This document shows, one piece after another, positions 36,581 through 45,325 of a stretch of DNA of 64,000 bases. The notes under the pieces were generated by a model. It was not told the DNA's origin and did not search any database. It saw nothing but the letters and a program-made list of their open reading frames with translations. Origin of the DNA: Streptomyces sp. NBC_01439 (GTDB lineage: Bacteria; Actinomycetota; Actinomycetes; Streptomycetales; Streptomycetaceae); contig NZ_CP109487.1 of the NCBI RefSeq assembly GCF_036227605.1, positions 1,302,001 through 1,366,000 of the forward strand, read 5' to 3'. The position numbers and the translations under genes are program-made. Position 1 is the stretch's first letter, and the number at the start of each line of letters is the position of its first letter.

Positions 36581-37294
36581 GTGAACAGAGCCTGTGCCAG
36601 GCGCCTGCTGGCAGTCCCGGTCCTGCTGTGGGCGGCCTTGTCCGTCACGCCGGCCGTGGCTGATAGCCGCGCCTACGCGACGACCGACTCCGGCGACGGC
36701 CCGGCCGCCGCCGTGGTGGCCGCGGTGGCCGGCGGCAGCGACCGCGCACGCGGCCCGCGTGGCGGACATCACGGTGACGACCAGGGCTCCGACCACGGGA
36801 AACGCCGTGAAGGCGGGCACGGCGGGGGCCGTCACGGCCACCCCCACTGCCCTCCGCCGCCGCCCCCTCCGCCCTGCCCGCCGAAGCCACCGCCGAAGCC
36901 ACCGAAACCGCCGAAACCCACACCGCCGCCCGAGCCGACTCCCCCGCCGTCGCCCGAGCCCCCACCGCCCCCGAAACCCGCACCGCCGAAACCGCCGCCT
37001 CCCCGGCCGGCGCCGAAGCCCGTACCGAAGCCCGTCCTGCCCGCGCCGCCCCCGCCGAAGCCGGCGCCCCCACCGCCCCGCGTGGTCCGGGCTCCTGCGC
37101 CGCCGCCCGCACCACCTGCACCACCGCCACCACCCGCCCCCGAGGTGAAACCCGTACCGCCGAAACCGGTGGCCCGCCCCGCGTATCACGCGGCCGCCCG
37201 CAAACCCGTCGAGCACCACATCTCGCCGGTGACTTTCACCTTGATGACCGCCGCTCCCGCGGTGCTCGCGATCGTCGCGCTGCGCCCGCGCTAG
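36581..37294 (+). CDS. secreted proline-rich cell-wall protein
   Basis: 237 aa from GTG 36581. Signal peptide VNRACARRLLAVPVLLWAAL...AVA (1-30), then a His/Gly/Asp-rich segment (about 45-90) and over 100 residues of Pro-rich PKP/PPEP repeats (about 92-200) that could span peptidoglycan. A C-terminal hydrophobic stretch FTLMTAAPAVLAIVALRPR may anchor it. No enzymatic domain. The DUF4239 gene starts 41 bp later on the same strand. Function unknown. Confidence 0.65.
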   Translation: MNRACARRLLAVPVLLWAALSVTPAVADSRAYATTDSGDGPAAAVVAAVAGGSDRARGPRGGHHGDDQGSDHGKRREGGHGGGRHGHPHCPPPPPPPPCPPKPPPKPPKPPKPTPPPEPTPPPSPEPPPPPKPAPPKPPPPRPAPKPVPKPVLPAPPPPKPAPPPPRVVRAPAPPPAPPAPPPPPAPEVKPVPPKPVARPAYHAAARKPVEHHISPVTFTLMTAAPAVLAIVALRPR

Positions 37295-37335
37295 CGCGCT
37301 TCTTCCTCCCCACCAGTAACCGATTGGGAGTCATC

Positions 37336-38106
37336 TTGTCGGAATGGCTCGTCCTGTCCCTCGCGATGGCCGCGGCCTGTGCCGTGGTGCTGTCCATCGC
37401 CTTCTTGAACCACAGGAGGATCGGCGATGACGACGATCCGAACGAGACCCCTGACGTCATCGAGTACATGACGATGATGATCGGGGTGATCTACGCGATC
37501 GTGTTGGGCCTGGCGATCGCCGGCGTCTGGGAGGGCCGCGGGGCCGCCCAGGAATACGTGCGCCAGGAGGCCCAGGCCCTGCACGAGATCAGTGTCCGCT
37601 CCGAGGTCTACCCGGCCGAGGTGCGCAAGCGGATCCGGTCCGACGTCGACGCGTACGTGACCCACGTCGTGGACACGGAGTGGAAGCGGATGGCCGACCA
37701 CGGCGAGCTCACCGAGCACGGCGGGGAGCTGCTGGAGCGCATCCGCCGGGACGTCACCGACTACGAACCGCAGACCGACCACGAGGGGCAGGCCTACCAG
37801 CCGCTGGTCGACCAGGTCGCGGTGGTCGACGACGCCCGCAGCGCACGCGGCTCGAGTGCCGGGGCCACCATGCCGGGCGTGGTGTGGTTCGGGCTGATCG
37901 TCGGCGCCCTGGTGACCGTGGGCCTGATCTTCACCCTGCAGATCAGGCGCTCGTTCCGGGAGATGCTGCTGGCGGGCCTGTTCAGTGCCCTCATCGCGTT
38001 CCTGCTGTTCCTGATCTGGGACTTCGACGCGCCGTTCGGGCGGGGCATCTCCGCCACCGCCGAACCGTTCCTCACCCAGTTCCCCCACCTGGACCTCGGC
38101 GGCTAG
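37336..38106 (+). CDS. DUF4239 (bestrophin-like) membrane protein
   Basis: 256 aa from TTG 37336, preferred because GGGAG lies 5 nt upstream (an in-frame TTG at 37324 is the alternative). Membrane helices: LSEWLVLSLAMAAACAVVLS (1-20), MTMMIGVIYAIVLGLAIAGV (about 45-64), VVWFGLIVGALVTVGLIF and MLLAGLFSALIAFLLFLIW (C-terminal). Between them is a soluble, charged helical segment. The DUF4239 family has four such helices and no proven function. Probably co-transcribed with the proline-rich gene. Confidence 0.82.
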   Translation: MSEWLVLSLAMAAACAVVLSIAFLNHRRIGDDDDPNETPDVIEYMTMMIGVIYAIVLGLAIAGVWEGRGAAQEYVRQEAQALHEISVRSEVYPAEVRKRIRSDVDAYVTHVVDTEWKRMADHGELTEHGGELLERIRRDVTDYEPQTDHEGQAYQPLVDQVAVVDDARSARGSSAGATMPGVVWFGLIVGALVTVGLIFTLQIRRSFREMLLAGLFSALIAFLLFLIWDFDAPFGRGISATAEPFLTQFPHLDLGG

Positions 38107-38325
38107 GCCGCCCGGGCACGTCTCGTCGGTCGGGCCGGATCAGGCCACTCGCAAACCGGGGACGGGCCTCCCGTCCCCGGTTCGGCCCAGGGCCGTGCCC
38201 CATTCGCCCGTTCCTGATCGCGGGTCACCGCACCCCGACCTAGCGTGTCGGACATCGAGGCGCACGACCCCCCACGTGCGGAAAACCGTTCCGCGGCTGC
38301 TCCTCGGGGATCCGGAGAACCAACC

Positions 38326-38913
38326 ATGGGTGCGATACGTACCTCCGCCACCACCCTGCTGAGCGTCGGCGCCACGGGCGCCGTACTCGCGCTCGGCGTC
38401 CTCGGCGCGCCCGCCGCAACCGCTGCCGAGGCACAGCCCATCACCTCGTTCGGCTTCACCCTCACGCCTTCGACCGTCGCCCCCGGAGGGCAGACGGTCC
38501 TCGCGGTCAGCCGCTGCAACGCCGCCTACGCCACCGCCTCCTCCGGTGTCTTCGACACCGTGAGCATCGCGCGCGGCCAGACCGTACGGGTCACCGTGGA
38601 CCGGGACGCCCGGCGCGGCGCCGTCTACTCCGTCTCCTTCACCTGCAACGGGGAGACCGGCTCGGCCGATCTGACGATCGCCGGCGGCACCACCGGACCC
38701 ACCACGAGCTCCACGCGAACGGGCACCGGCACCGGCACCGGCACGACCCGCTTCCCGACCCCGTCCTCCGCCCTCGGTGTCCGCGGCGGTCTGGGCGGCA
38801 GCGTGGCCGGCATGGATCCCCTGGAGCTCGGCGCCGGCGCCGGTCTGTTCCTCGCCGCCGCGGGCGGCACCGTGTTCGCCCTGCGCCGCAGGGGATCCGG
38901 CCGTAGCCATTGA
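38326..38913 (+). CDS. small secreted protein with C-terminal anchor, sortase-neighbour
   Basis: 195 aa from ATG 38326 with GGAG upstream. Signal peptide to about residue 35 (TGAVLALGVLGAPAATAAEA); an immunoglobulin-like beta domain with two Cys (about 40-125: VSRCNAAYA...VSFTCNG); a Thr/Gly linker (TRTGTGTGTGTT); and a terminal helix AGAGLFLAAAGGTVFALRRR with basic tail. The tail resembles a sortase substrate, but no LPXTG/LAXTG box is present. Class F sortase gene 1 kb downstream. Function unknown. Confidence 0.75.
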   Translation: MGAIRTSATTLLSVGATGAVLALGVLGAPAATAAEAQPITSFGFTLTPSTVAPGGQTVLAVSRCNAAYATASSGVFDTVSIARGQTVRVTVDRDARRGAVYSVSFTCNGETGSADLTIAGGTTGPTTSSTRTGTGTGTGTTRFPTPSSALGVRGGLGGSVAGMDPLELGAGAGLFLAAAGGTVFALRRRGSGRSH

Positions 38914-38926
38914 ACCCGCCGGACGT

Positions 38927-38992
38927 CCCCCCGCCACCACCGATCGCCCCGAGTCCTCGTCAGGACTCGGGGCGATCGCCGGTGGCGGGGGG
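38927..38992. terminator. bidirectional transcription terminator
   Basis: 31-nt arms (38927-38957 and 38962-38992) pair at 29 positions around a CGTC loop, located between two convergent genes (stops at 38913 and 39014). Very stable; serves both strands. Confidence 0.9.
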
Positions 38993-39013
38993 ATCTCCGT
39001 CCGGGGAGACCGG

Positions 39014-39532
39014 TCAGGCCCGGCTGCGGAGCGGGCGGCGACGGCGCAGCACGTGGGCCCCGGCTCCGAGGGCCGCGGCGCCGACGAGGCCCGCACCGAT
39101 GGCGGTCTCGGCCGTGGACGGGCCGAAGGATCCGCCGATGCCGCCCTGCGAGGGGTTGCCCTCCAAGATGGTGAAGCGGTGCGTGGCGACCAGGTTGCTG
39201 TCGTTGCACTTGACGGACAGCGTGTGGTGCCCGGGCGAGGCGTGGTTGAAGATCCGGACGGTCGCGAATCCGATCGACCCCGCGGACAGGTTGGCCGGCG
39301 GAAAGTTGCCGTGCGACGTGACGGTACCGCCGTGACCGCAGCCCGCCGCGCTCACCTGCATCGTGGAACCCTGGTGCACGGAGTACGGGTTGACGGAGAT
39401 GTTGCTGGGGCCGTTCCCACCCCCATTCCCACCCCGGCCCCCGGGGTCCTGGTTCGCGGAGGCGAACGGGGCACTGAGGCCGATCACGGCGCAGGCTGCC
39501 GCCGTCACGGTAAGAGCGCGCAAAACACGCAT
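39014..39532 (-). CDS. small secreted protein with C-terminal anchor
   Basis: 172 aa from ATG 39532, with a strong GGAGG. Signal peptide MRVLRALTVTAAACAVIGLS...ASA (1-31); Gly/Asn linker; beta-domain with paired Cys (AAGCGHGG and LSVKCNDSN, about 70-125); terminal helix TAETAIGAGLVGAAALGAGA followed by a basic RRRRPLRSRA tail. Same plan as the protein at 38326-38913, of which it may be a distant paralogue, and again no canonical sorting box. Divergent from the sortase gene. Confidence 0.75.
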   Translation of the reverse strand: MRVLRALTVTAAACAVIGLSAPFASANQDPGGRGGNGGGNGPSNISVNPYSVHQGSTMQVSAAGCGHGGTVTSHGNFPPANLSAGSIGFATVRIFNHASPGHHTLSVKCNDSNLVATHRFTILEGNPSQGGIGGSFGPSTAETAIGAGLVGAAALGAGAHVLRRRRPLRSRA

Positions 39533-39897
39533 GGTGGAACCTCCAGCGGGAAGCGCCCCGGAGCGTCGGCCCCGGATGATCGACGAGAACGCCTCCCACG
39601 TCGAACCCTCGGGTCGTCCCGCCATCTCCGCATTTCCGGCTTTGGGCCGCCCGGTTGAGCGACACGCCGAAGCTCGGGAAATGCAACTGACGGATCCGCA
39701 GGTCACGACCCGTCAGGCATTTATGTGACGATTACCTGGATGGGCGCACCCCGTCCGGCTCCCTCCGGGTGGCGGCCACCCGTTCGCCCTTCCCCCCCTC
39801 GCCGTGCTGCCGACTCGGCCTTAGCGTGCGTGAAGTAGGGCGTACAGGGGTGGGACGGGAACGCGGGTCGGGACCCCCGCGTCGGGAAGGGAGAACG

Positions 39898-40560
39898 ATG
39901 GGCGAGGACGAGCCCGGGAAGTCACGCAAACGCTCACCGTGGGGCGTACTCGCCCTGGTCATGCTCACCGGCCTCGCCATGGTGCGCAACGGTGTGAACA
40001 TCGGCGACGGGCCGCCGCAGCCCACCGCGGCCTCGGCCGTCGCGGTGACGGCCGACCAGTTGCCGGCCGATCCACCCACGCCCCCGGCGGACATGGAGGT
40101 GCTGGAGCACTCGTCGGTCCAGCGCATCCGGATTCCCACGATCAACGTGGACGCGCCGGTGATGACGGTCGGGCTGGACGCGGAGGGTTGGATCGACGCG
40201 CCGCCCCCGCAGGACCGCAATCTCGCCGGCTGGTACCTCAACGGCATCTCGCCGGGCCAGCGGGGCTCCGCGGTGATCGTCGGTCACGTGGACAACGCGC
40301 AGGGCCCCGCGGTCTTCTACGGTCTCGGCTCGGTCAAGCCGGGCAACCACATCGAGGTGGAGCGGTACGACGGCCGCACGGCGGTGTTCGAGGTCTACGG
40401 GGTGGAGGTGTTCTCCAAGGAGGCCTTCCCCGGGGCCCGTGTGTACGGAGACACAGGACACCCGGAACTCCGGGTGATCACCTGTGGCGGCGGATACTCA
40501 AAGGCCCGTGGCTACGACGGCAACGTGGTCGTCTTCGCCCGCATGGTGGAGGCCCGCTGA
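39898..40560 (+). CDS. class F sortase
   Basis: 220 aa from ATG 39898 (GGGAAGGGAG upstream). One N-terminal membrane helix (WGVLALVMLTGLAMV), then the sortase barrel: catalytic His in AVIVGHVDNAQGP (about residue 125), Cys in RVITCGGGYSKARGYDGN (about 200), and the nearby Arg. Class F enzymes are typical of actinobacteria and prefer LPXTG-like signals. Neighbouring secreted proteins are candidate partners despite lacking a clear motif. Confidence 0.9.
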   Translation: MGEDEPGKSRKRSPWGVLALVMLTGLAMVRNGVNIGDGPPQPTAASAVAVTADQLPADPPTPPADMEVLEHSSVQRIRIPTINVDAPVMTVGLDAEGWIDAPPPQDRNLAGWYLNGISPGQRGSAVIVGHVDNAQGPAVFYGLGSVKPGNHIEVERYDGRTAVFEVYGVEVFSKEAFPGARVYGDTGHPELRVITCGGGYSKARGYDGNVVVFARMVEAR

Positions 40561-40593
40561 GCCGGTGCGCGTCCACCGCGGCCGGCGCCCGCT

Positions 40594-41487
40594 TCAGCGG
40601 GGCGGCAGCACCGGGAGGGTCATCCGGTAGCCGCGTGCGAGCAGTTGGGGAAGGTACGAGGAGATCGCCTGAACGCTCTGCGACCGGTTGCCGCCGGCGT
40701 CGTGCGAGAGGACGATCACGCCGGGGGCCGCGCCGCCCAGTACCCGGGAGATGATCGTCGGGGTCCCCGGTTCCTTCCAGTCCAGGGTGTCCACGGTCCA
40801 GGCGAGCGGCTCCATGCCGAGCTCGGCCCCGATCTCGAAGGCGGCCCGGTTCCAGGCCCCGTAGGGGGCCCGGAACCACAAGGGCGCCTCGCCGACGGTC
40901 TGCTGGACGACCTCGCTCGTGCGGCCGATCTCGGAGGCGAGGGCGGGCCGGCTGAGCCCCGGGATGAGCGGGTGGGTCCAGGTGTGGTTGCCGATGACGT
41001 GGCCCTCGTCGACCATCCGGCGCAGCAGGTTCCGGTTCTCGGTGGCCATCTCGCCGCAGACGAAGAACATGGCGCGCACGCCGTACCGGGCGAGGGTGTC
41101 GAGGATGGCGGGGGTGTAGCGGGGGTCCGGGCCGTCGTCGAAGGTGAGCACCATGCCGGCCGACGCGGCTTCCTCGGCGGGGAGTTCCAGGATGGGCCGG
41201 GTCCGTACGGCCGGCTTCGCGGCCGCCGGGCGCACCGGCGCGTCGGCGGTCATCGGTTGGAGCCGGTACGCCTTCTCGGGCAGCGCCCGCGCCCGCAACC
41301 CCGGCGCACCCGCCGCGGGGGGCGCCCCCGGCCCGGCCGGGGGTACGGACCCGGTCGGTCCCTGCCCCGGGGTACCGGTACCGCGCTCACCGCCCACGCT
41401 GAGCAGTCCGGAGGCCGCGGCGACCCCGAGGAAGACGGCGGTACGCAGGACCGTGCGCCGCCCTACTGTCGGCTCGTCATTTTTCAT
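40594..41487 (-). CDS. polysaccharide deacetylase (NodB domain), Tat-exported
   Basis: 297 aa. Twin-Arg signal VGRRTVLRTAVFLGVAAASG (8-27), Pro/Ala linker to about 95, then NodB motifs: VLTFDDGPDPRY (metal Asp pair), GNHTWTHPLIPG (HxxxH), FRAPYGAWN, VDTLDWKEPG and VIVLSHDAGG. All catalytic residues kept, so it should be an active metal-dependent deacetylase of peptidoglycan or other GlcNAc polymers outside the cell. Convergent with the sortase. The upstream 30 bp (ATTATTACTACG) is unusually AT-rich and probably promoter. Confidence 0.9.
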   Translation of the reverse strand: MKNDEPTVGRRTVLRTAVFLGVAAASGLLSVGGERGTGTPGQGPTGSVPPAGPGAPPAAGAPGLRARALPEKAYRLQPMTADAPVRPAAAKPAVRTRPILELPAEEAASAGMVLTFDDGPDPRYTPAILDTLARYGVRAMFFVCGEMATENRNLLRRMVDEGHVIGNHTWTHPLIPGLSRPALASEIGRTSEVVQQTVGEAPLWFRAPYGAWNRAAFEIGAELGMEPLAWTVDTLDWKEPGTPTIISRVLGGAAPGVIVLSHDAGGNRSQSVQAISSYLPQLLARGYRMTLPVLPPR

Positions 41488-41589
41488 TATTACTACGTAT
41501 CAACGACATCGCCGAAGTTGTCGAGAGGCGCGGAGGCACCCTGTTCCCCTCACCCGGTCGGCTCACACCCGCAGGGCTTCACCGCCACC

Positions 41590-41778
41590 GTGGTCGTGCT
41601 CGCCGAGCGGGCCGGGATCCGGGTGGACTGGGAGCGGCTCGGCGCTGCCCCGGACGGCCCTCGCGAGGACGTACAGGTGTCCGTCGCGGGAACGGCCGCT
41701 CCGCCGCCCGGTCGCAGTTGGTCCACCGGGCTGCGGGAGCAGGCGGCGCGGCTGGAACGGCGTATGCCGAGGCAGTGA
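41590..41778 (+). CDS. possible small ORF or gene remnant
   Basis: 62 codons from a GTG at 41590 to the stop at 41778, with Streptomyces-like codon use (VVVLAERAGIRVDWERLG..., ending RLERRMPRQ). The coding-looking stretch starts abruptly without a clear RBS, so it may be the 3' remnant of a lost gene. Function unknown; lies between the deacetylase promoter and the lysX stop. Confidence 0.3.
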   Translation: MVVLAERAGIRVDWERLGAAPDGPREDVQVSVAGTAAPPPGRSWSTGLREQAARLERRMPRQ

Positions 41779-41818
41779 GGGACCGCCACGGCGACGACGG
41801 GGGCGTCCTTCGGGGTGG

Positions 41819-44800
41819 TCAGCCGCGGCGGACCAGGGGGAAGGGCAGGGTCTCGCGGATCGTCAGGCCCGTGAGGAACATGACGAGGCGGTCCACGCCG
41901 ATGCCGAGGCCGCCCGTGGGCGGCATCGCGTACTCCAGGGCGTCGAGGAAGTCGTTGTCGAGTTCCATCGCCTCCGGGTCACCGCCCGCCGCGAGCAGGG
42001 ACTGGGCGGTGAGGCGGCGGCGCTGTTCCACGGGGTCGGTCAGCTCCGAGTAGGCGGTGCCCAGTTCGGTGCCGAAGGCGACCAGGTCCCAGCGTTCGGC
42101 GAGCCTGGGGTCCCGGCGGTGCTGGCGGGTGAGCGGGGAGACGTCGGTGGGGAAGTCCTTGTAGAAGGTCGGCAGCTTGGTGCGCTCCTCCACGAGGCGC
42201 TCGTACATCTCCAGCACCACGTCGCCGCGGGTGTCCTCGGGGCCGTGCGGGACCGACGCCCGGTCGCACAGTCGGCGCAGTGCCCCTTCCTCGGTGTCGG
42301 CGTCGACCTCCTCGCCGAGGGCCTCGCTGATGGCCCCGTACATGGTCTTGACCGGCCAGGTTCCGGAGATGTCGTGGACGACGAGCTTCCCGTCCGGTCC
42401 CGCCTTGTGGGCGATGGGCGAGCCGAAGGCGGCGGTGGCGGCGCCCTGGATCAGTTCGCGGGTGAGGTCGAGCATCACGTCGTAGTCGGCGAAGGCCTGG
42501 TAGGCCTCCAGCATCGTGAACTCGGGGTTGTGCTTGTAGGAGACGCCCTCGTTGCGGAAGGTGCGGCCCATCTCGAAGACCTTCTCCATGCCGCCGACGC
42601 AGAGCCGCTTGAGGTAGAGCTCGGGCGCGATGCGCAGGTACAGGTCGAGGTCGTAGGCGTTGATGTGGGTGCGGAAGGGCCGGGCGTTGGCGCCGCCGTG
42701 GATCTGCTGGAGCATCGGGGTCTCGACCTCGAGGTAGCCGCGGTCGAGCAGTCCCTGGCGCAGGGCCTGGACCGCGCTGGAGCGGGCCCGTACGACGTCC
42801 CGGGCCTCGGGGCTCGCGACGAGGTCGAGGTAGCGGCGCCGGACCCGGGCCTCGGGGTCGGCGAGGCCCTTGCGCTTGTCGGGGAGGGGGCGCAGGCACT
42901 TGCCGGTGAGTTGCCAGGACCGGACCACCAGCGACAGCTCGCCCGCCTTGCTGGCGCCGGTCTCGCCGCTGACGAGCACGTGGTCGCCGAAGTCGACCTG
43001 GGAGGTGAAGGAGTCCAGTACCTCGGCCCCGGCTTCGTCGCGGGTGAGCATCAGCTGGATGTCGCCGGACCAGTCGCGCAGGACGGCGAAGACCACGCCG
43101 CCGAGGTCGCGCACGAGCATCACGCGCCCGGCGAGGGTGACCTGTTCGCCGGTCCGGGCGCCGGGCGGGAGGGTGGGACGGCCGGGGGAACCCCCGTGGG
43201 TGGCCTTCAGTTCCGCGACGGTGTGGGTGCGCGCGCGGATCCCCACCGGGTAGGGGTCGGTACCGGCCGCCCGGATGCGGTCCAGTTTCGCGTGGCGGAC
43301 GCGGACCTGTTCGGGCAGCCGCTCGGCCGGGGCCCCCGCGTCCCCCTGCTCGACCGCGTCCAGGCCGAGGGATTCGATGGAGGGCAGTCCCTCGGTGGAG
43401 GCGATGGCGGTGAGGCCCTTGGGGTGGCCGTTGCCCCACAGGGTGCGCAGGCTGGGTACGGAGACGAAGCCCTCGGCGATGCCGGAGGCGAGGCTGACCC
43501 GGGCGAGCGAGCCGGCGTCCTGGTAGCAGAGGTAGCGCGGGTACCACTCGGGGTCGTACTTGACGTTCGAGCGGTACAGCGCCTCCAGCTGCCACCAACG
43601 GGAGAAGAAGAGGAGCAGCTTGCGCCACAGTTTGAGGACGGGGCCGGCGCCGATCCGGCCGCCCTCCTCGAAGGCGGAGCGGAAGACGGCGAAGTTGAGG
43701 GAGATCCGGTGCACACCGAGGCCGGGGGCCGCGGCGCAGAGTTGGGCGACCATGAACTCCATGACCCCGTTGGGGGCGGTGCGGTCGCGGCGCATGAGGT
43801 CGAGGGAGATGCCGTCCTTGCCCCAGGGGACAAAGGAGAGCAGGGCGATCAGCTCGCCCTTGTCGTCGAAGGCCTCGACCAGCAGGCAGTCCCCGTCGGC
43901 GCGGTCGCCGAGCCGGTCCAGGGCCATGGAGAAGCCGCGTTCGGTCTCGGTGTCGCGCCATTTGTCCGCGCTTTCCACGATCCTCTGCATCTCGTCCTCG
44001 GAGAGGGCGGAGTGGCGGCGGATGACGGTGGTGGCGCCGGTGCGCCGGACACGGTTGACGGCCTGGCGGGTGACGCGCATGTCGCGGCCGTCGAGGTCGA
44101 AGCGGGCCACGTGCAGGATGGCCTCGTCGCCGAGCTGCAGTGCGCCGAGTCCGGAGCGGGCGTAGGCGGTGGCGCCGTCCTCGGAGGCGCCCATGACGGC
44201 GGGCTGCCAGCCGTAGCGCCGGGCCACGGCCAGCCAGGCGTCGATGGCGGCGGTCCAGGAGGCGGGGTCGCCGACCGGGTCACCGCTGGCGAGGCAGACA
44301 CCCGCCTCGACGCGGTAGGTGACGCCGGCCTTGCCGTTGGGGGCGAAGACGACGGCCTTGTCGCGCCGGGTGGCGAAGTAGCCGAGGGAGTCGTTGCGGC
44401 CGTAGGCGCCGAGGAGCGCGCGGATGCGGGGTTCCTCGTCGCCGTGCAGGGCGGCGGTCAGGCGCTGGGAGCGGAAGAGGGTCATGGCCGCGTTCAGTAG
44501 GGCGGCCGCGCCGAAGAGGCCGAGCAGGAAGGAGAGCGGGCGGGGTGGGTGGCCGTCGAACTCCCGGGCGGAGAAGAGGCCGCCGAAGACCTCCTTGGCG
44601 GCCCAGTCCAACCACTGGCCCCGGGGCAGGGTGCCGGGGAAGAGGGCGACGAGCGCCCAGCCCACGAGTACGGCGGCGAGCAGGCCGAGGCCGAGCACGA
44701 ACAGGGCGTGCCACAGGGCCCCCGGGCGGGAGGCGGCGTAGAACTCGTCGCGGGCGGCGATCAGAACGGCCAGCGCGGCGACGGCGATGACCATGGAGGG

Positions 44801-45148
44801 GATGCCGATCCAGTACGCGCCGACGGCCATCTCCAGCACGTCGTCGACGATCAGCAGGGCCAAATAGGTGATGACGATCCACCAGGCGACCTTCTTGCGG
44901 GTGCCGAGGGCCGCGGCGAGGAGGAAGAGGAAGACGGCGTAGGCGAGGTTCGCGCTGACCGGGACGACGATCAGATCGAGGAACCGCACGATGGGCCGCA
45001 GGAGCCGCCGCAGCGTGGGGGAGAGCGCGAGCAGGGCGCAGAGCAGGCCGAGCGTTCCGAAGAACGCGCCGAACCCGTCGGGCACCCGGTTCAGGAAGCG
45101 GTTCCGGGTTCCGTGCTTCTCCTCCACGGTGGCGCTGGTCGCACTCAT
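41819..45148 (-). CDS. lysX: bifunctional lysylphosphatidylglycerol synthase / lysyl-tRNA synthetase LysX
   Basis: 1109 aa. Six or so N-terminal membrane helices (about 25-250), a DUF2156 transferase domain (about 260-600, with ISLNFAVFRSAFEEGGRIG) and a class II LysRS (about 635-1109) with anticodon-binding OB fold and motifs GGMEKVFEMGRTFRNEGVS (motif 2) and GLGIGVDRLVMFLTG (motif 3). The protein charges lysine and transfers it to phosphatidylglycerol, giving a positive membrane lipid and resistance to cationic peptides. ATG 45148 chosen; GTG 45157 is an alternative. Confidence 0.94.
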   Translation of the reverse strand: MSATSATVEEKHGTRNRFLNRVPDGFGAFFGTLGLLCALLALSPTLRRLLRPIVRFLDLIVVPVSANLAYAVFLFLLAAALGTRKKVAWWIVITYLALLIVDDVLEMAVGAYWIGIPSMVIAVAALAVLIAARDEFYAASRPGALWHALFVLGLGLLAAVLVGWALVALFPGTLPRGQWLDWAAKEVFGGLFSAREFDGHPPRPLSFLLGLFGAAALLNAAMTLFRSQRLTAALHGDEEPRIRALLGAYGRNDSLGYFATRRDKAVVFAPNGKAGVTYRVEAGVCLASGDPVGDPASWTAAIDAWLAVARRYGWQPAVMGASEDGATAYARSGLGALQLGDEAILHVARFDLDGRDMRVTRQAVNRVRRTGATTVIRRHSALSEDEMQRIVESADKWRDTETERGFSMALDRLGDRADGDCLLVEAFDDKGELIALLSFVPWGKDGISLDLMRRDRTAPNGVMEFMVAQLCAAAPGLGVHRISLNFAVFRSAFEEGGRIGAGPVLKLWRKLLLFFSRWWQLEALYRSNVKYDPEWYPRYLCYQDAGSLARVSLASGIAEGFVSVPSLRTLWGNGHPKGLTAIASTEGLPSIESLGLDAVEQGDAGAPAERLPEQVRVRHAKLDRIRAAGTDPYPVGIRARTHTVAELKATHGGSPGRPTLPPGARTGEQVTLAGRVMLVRDLGGVVFAVLRDWSGDIQLMLTRDEAGAEVLDSFTSQVDFGDHVLVSGETGASKAGELSLVVRSWQLTGKCLRPLPDKRKGLADPEARVRRRYLDLVASPEARDVVRARSSAVQALRQGLLDRGYLEVETPMLQQIHGGANARPFRTHINAYDLDLYLRIAPELYLKRLCVGGMEKVFEMGRTFRNEGVSYKHNPEFTMLEAYQAFADYDVMLDLTRELIQGAATAAFGSPIAHKAGPDGKLVVHDISGTWPVKTMYGAISEALGEEVDADTEEGALRRLCDRASVPHGPEDTRGDVVLEMYERLVEERTKLPTFYKDFPTDVSPLTRQHRRDPRLAERWDLVAFGTELGTAYSELTDPVEQRRRLTAQSLLAAGGDPEAMELDNDFLDALEYAMPPTGGLGIGVDRLVMFLTGLTIRETLPFPLVRRG

Positions 45149-45325
45149 GGTTCGCACTGTAGGGAGGGCCGCGCCGGGGCGCGCGGCGAGCGATGGGCCG
45201 CGAGGTGCACGGCCGCTCCCCGGGCCATGTCCTCGAGCAGGCCCGGTTCGTGCACCGGGTCGTGCACCGGGTCAGGCCCCGGGCCGTGCCCCGGGCGTTC
45301 TGGAGCACGGCCCATCCTCGGCAGG

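Noticed and set aside
36581..37294. Pure low-complexity artefact
   Set aside because: A clear signal peptide, terminal hydrophobic segment and coding continuity with the next gene argue for a real protein.
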